Shown one piece after another: positions 5,865 through 6,772 of a stretch of 6,772 nucleotides of DNA. The notes under the pieces are model-generated. The model was not told where the DNA came from. It searched no databases and worked only from the letters and a program-made list of their open reading frames with translations. The DNA is from an uncultured Clostridium sp. (GTDB lineage: Bacteria > Bacillota > Clostridia > Lachnospirales > Lachnospiraceae). The stretch is taken from positions 1 to 6,772 of the forward strand of contig USFH01000118.1 of the NCBI GenBank assembly GCA_900553925.1, read 5' to 3'. The translations under genes were made by a program, and so were the position numbers. Within the stretch, counting starts at the first letter, position 1. Every line of letters begins with the position of its first letter.

Positions 5865-6772
5865 ATGGCAGATAAAATGAACATGGCGCTTCGGCTTGCG
5901 CAGGAAGGAAGAACCGAGGGCTACAAGGCGTTATATGAGAATACGGTAGAACAACAGCTTACGCGGGCGATTACATTTACCGGGAATACCGCGCAGGCAC
6001 AGATGGTCGTGCAGCAGGCATATCAATATATATTCGACCAGATCACGCAGATTCCGCAGGTTGAGGTCTTCCACAGCTGGCTTTCGGATATTGTCGCGTA
6101 TTATGCGGTTATGCAGCTGCGGGAGGAAGAACCGGACGCGTTCACTGAAGCGGAGAATCCGGACTTTCGGCTGGAAGATGATGATATGTCGATTACAGAG
6201 CCTCTGGATGATGCAGAGGTTTTGACAACTTATGCACCGGAGGAGATCGAGACGATGACATCGCGGATTCTGTCGACGCTGACCGAGGCAGAGAAGATCT
6301 GTGTGCTTATGCATTATCAGGATCACCGGTCGGTAGCGCAGGTGGCAGAGGCGGTTGGCTGTACAGAGCAGATCGCGGAGAACCTGATTACCTCTGGAAA
6401 GAAGAAACTGCTGGATGCGGAAGGGCATATTGCTACAGAAGATTCGCGCGTGAGATGGCAGCCGCTTCCTTTTGCACTGGCACTCCTTCGACTGAAAGCT
6501 GCCAATTTGGTGGCTTCCGGAATTGCAGGGACACTGGCGACCTTCCAGATCGCAGGAAATGCGGTCGTATTCGGCGCAGCCGGGATTACAGCGGGAACCG
6601 CTGGTGTGGCTGGTATGGCTGCCGGAAATGGTGTCGCAGGCGCGGCTGGTATGGCTGCCGGAAATGGTGCCGTGGGTGCAGCAGGACAGGCGATGGATGC
6701 CGGAACAGCGATGGAATCCGGAATGATGTCTGGAGGGGCAGCAGATGCGGGAGCAGGTTCGGCGGCAACGGC
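5865..6772 (+). CDS. ECF sigma factor-like protein with Ala/Gly-rich C-terminal tail (3' end outside window)
   Basis: This frame is open from the ATG at 5865 to the window edge: 302 full codons with no stop. AGGAG at 5852-5856 lies 8 bases before the ATG. Residues about 15-88 resemble sigma-70 region 2 (YKALYENTVEQQLTRAI, then NTAQAQMVVQQAYQYIF and FHSWLSDIVAYYAVMQLR). After an acidic linker (about 89-130), residues 131-184 resemble region 4: LTEAEKICVLMHYQDHRS, then a helix-turn-helix-like VAQVAEAVGCTEQIAENL and GKKKLLDA. The fold pattern is clear, but key positions differ: the acidic residues of the usual DxxQE in region 2 are absent, and EEEPD stands where basic residues are usual. Residues 201-240 are hydrophobic and might insert in a membrane. 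From 212 onward there is no Lys or Arg, only Ala, Gly and small residues in 12-residue repeats. It probably shares a transcript with sotB. It may be a divergent sigma factor, a membrane-tethered regulator or an inactive relative; function unknown. Confidence 0.7.
   Translation, partial: MADKMNMALRLAQEGRTEGYKALYENTVEQQLTRAITFTGNTAQAQMVVQQAYQYIFDQITQIPQVEVFHSWLSDIVAYYAVMQLREEEPDAFTEAENPDFRLEDDDMSITEPLDDAEVLTTYAPEEIETMTSRILSTLTEAEKICVLMHYQDHRSVAQVAEAVGCTEQIAENLITSGKKKLLDAEGHIATEDSRVRWQPLPFALALLRLKAANLVASGIAGTLATFQIAGNAVVFGAAGITAGTAGVAGMAAGNGVAGAAGMAAGNGAVGAAGQAMDAGTAMESGMMSGGAADAGAGSAAT
6608..6669 (+). repeat. Direct repeat of 26 bp, period 36 bp, inside the Ala/Gly tail
   Basis: Two identical 26-base copies occupy 6608-6633 and 6644-6669; both begin GGCTGGTATGG and end GGAAATGGTG. 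The 36-base period is exactly 12 codons and stays in frame. Each copy encodes AGMAAGNG. At the protein level decayed copies continue downstream (residues 270-281 and 282-293), so the array probably grew by in-frame duplication. It may go on past the window edge. Confidence 0.85.

Noticed and set aside
6523..6726. Short + strand frame over the repeat, with Trp/Pro/Arg-rich product
   Set aside because: It is a frame-shifted reading of the Ala/Gly repeat; the sigma-like frame has the ribosome binding site and domain support.
1..6772. Search for CRISPR arrays, insertion sequences, tRNA genes, phage or defence genes
   Set aside because: No repeat-spacer pattern, terminal inverted repeats, transposase motifs or tRNA-like cloverleaf were seen. 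Apart from the sigma-like gene, the content is ordinary chromosomal genes.

Overview
The window reads as a housekeeping segment of a low-to-mid GC Gram-positive chromosome, most likely a member of the Lachnospiraceae or a close relative within the Clostridia. The reasons are: strong GGGAGG/AGGAGG ribosome binding sites; the order (putative hemZ)-hisS-aspS; a CwlD-type amidase; a YjfB-type motility protein; and a HisRS with the shortened C-terminus I recall from this group. The genus cannot be fixed from the sequence alone. All supported genes lie on the + strand, and no stretch above 300 bases lacks a gene.

Layout. Bases 1-87 hold the 3' end of an upstream gene, probably hemZ. hisS (124-1386) and aspS (1501-3312) follow as a tRNA-charging pair, closed by a strong intrinsic terminator at 3355-3383. 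After a 150-base gap comes a membrane-anchored N-acetylmuramoyl-L-alanine amidase of the CwlD type (3531-4214). A hairpin ending in a short U run and a TATAAT box lie between it and a 63-residue YjfB-like gene (4402-4593), which has its own strong terminator (4603-4633). A SotB-type sugar efflux transporter (4668-5849) follows. Only 15 bases downstream begins an unfinished gene (5865 to the window end) whose N-terminal half resembles an ECF sigma factor and whose C-terminal third is an Ala/Gly-rich, nearly uncharged tail with a 36-bp-period repeat.

How the genes work together. hisS and aspS serve translation, possibly co-transcribed from upstream of the window. cwlD would act in spore cortex modification if the organism sporulates; its upstream region has a weak match to a sporulation sigma promoter that fits the preferred start codon. 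The yjfB-like gene appears to be its own transcription unit. sotB and the sigma-like gene look like one operon. I found no defence system, mobile element, CRISPR array or RNA gene. The least ordinary item is the sigma-like protein: its fold signature is visible, but several residues usually needed for core polymerase and promoter contact are replaced, and it carries an unusual tail that runs off the window.
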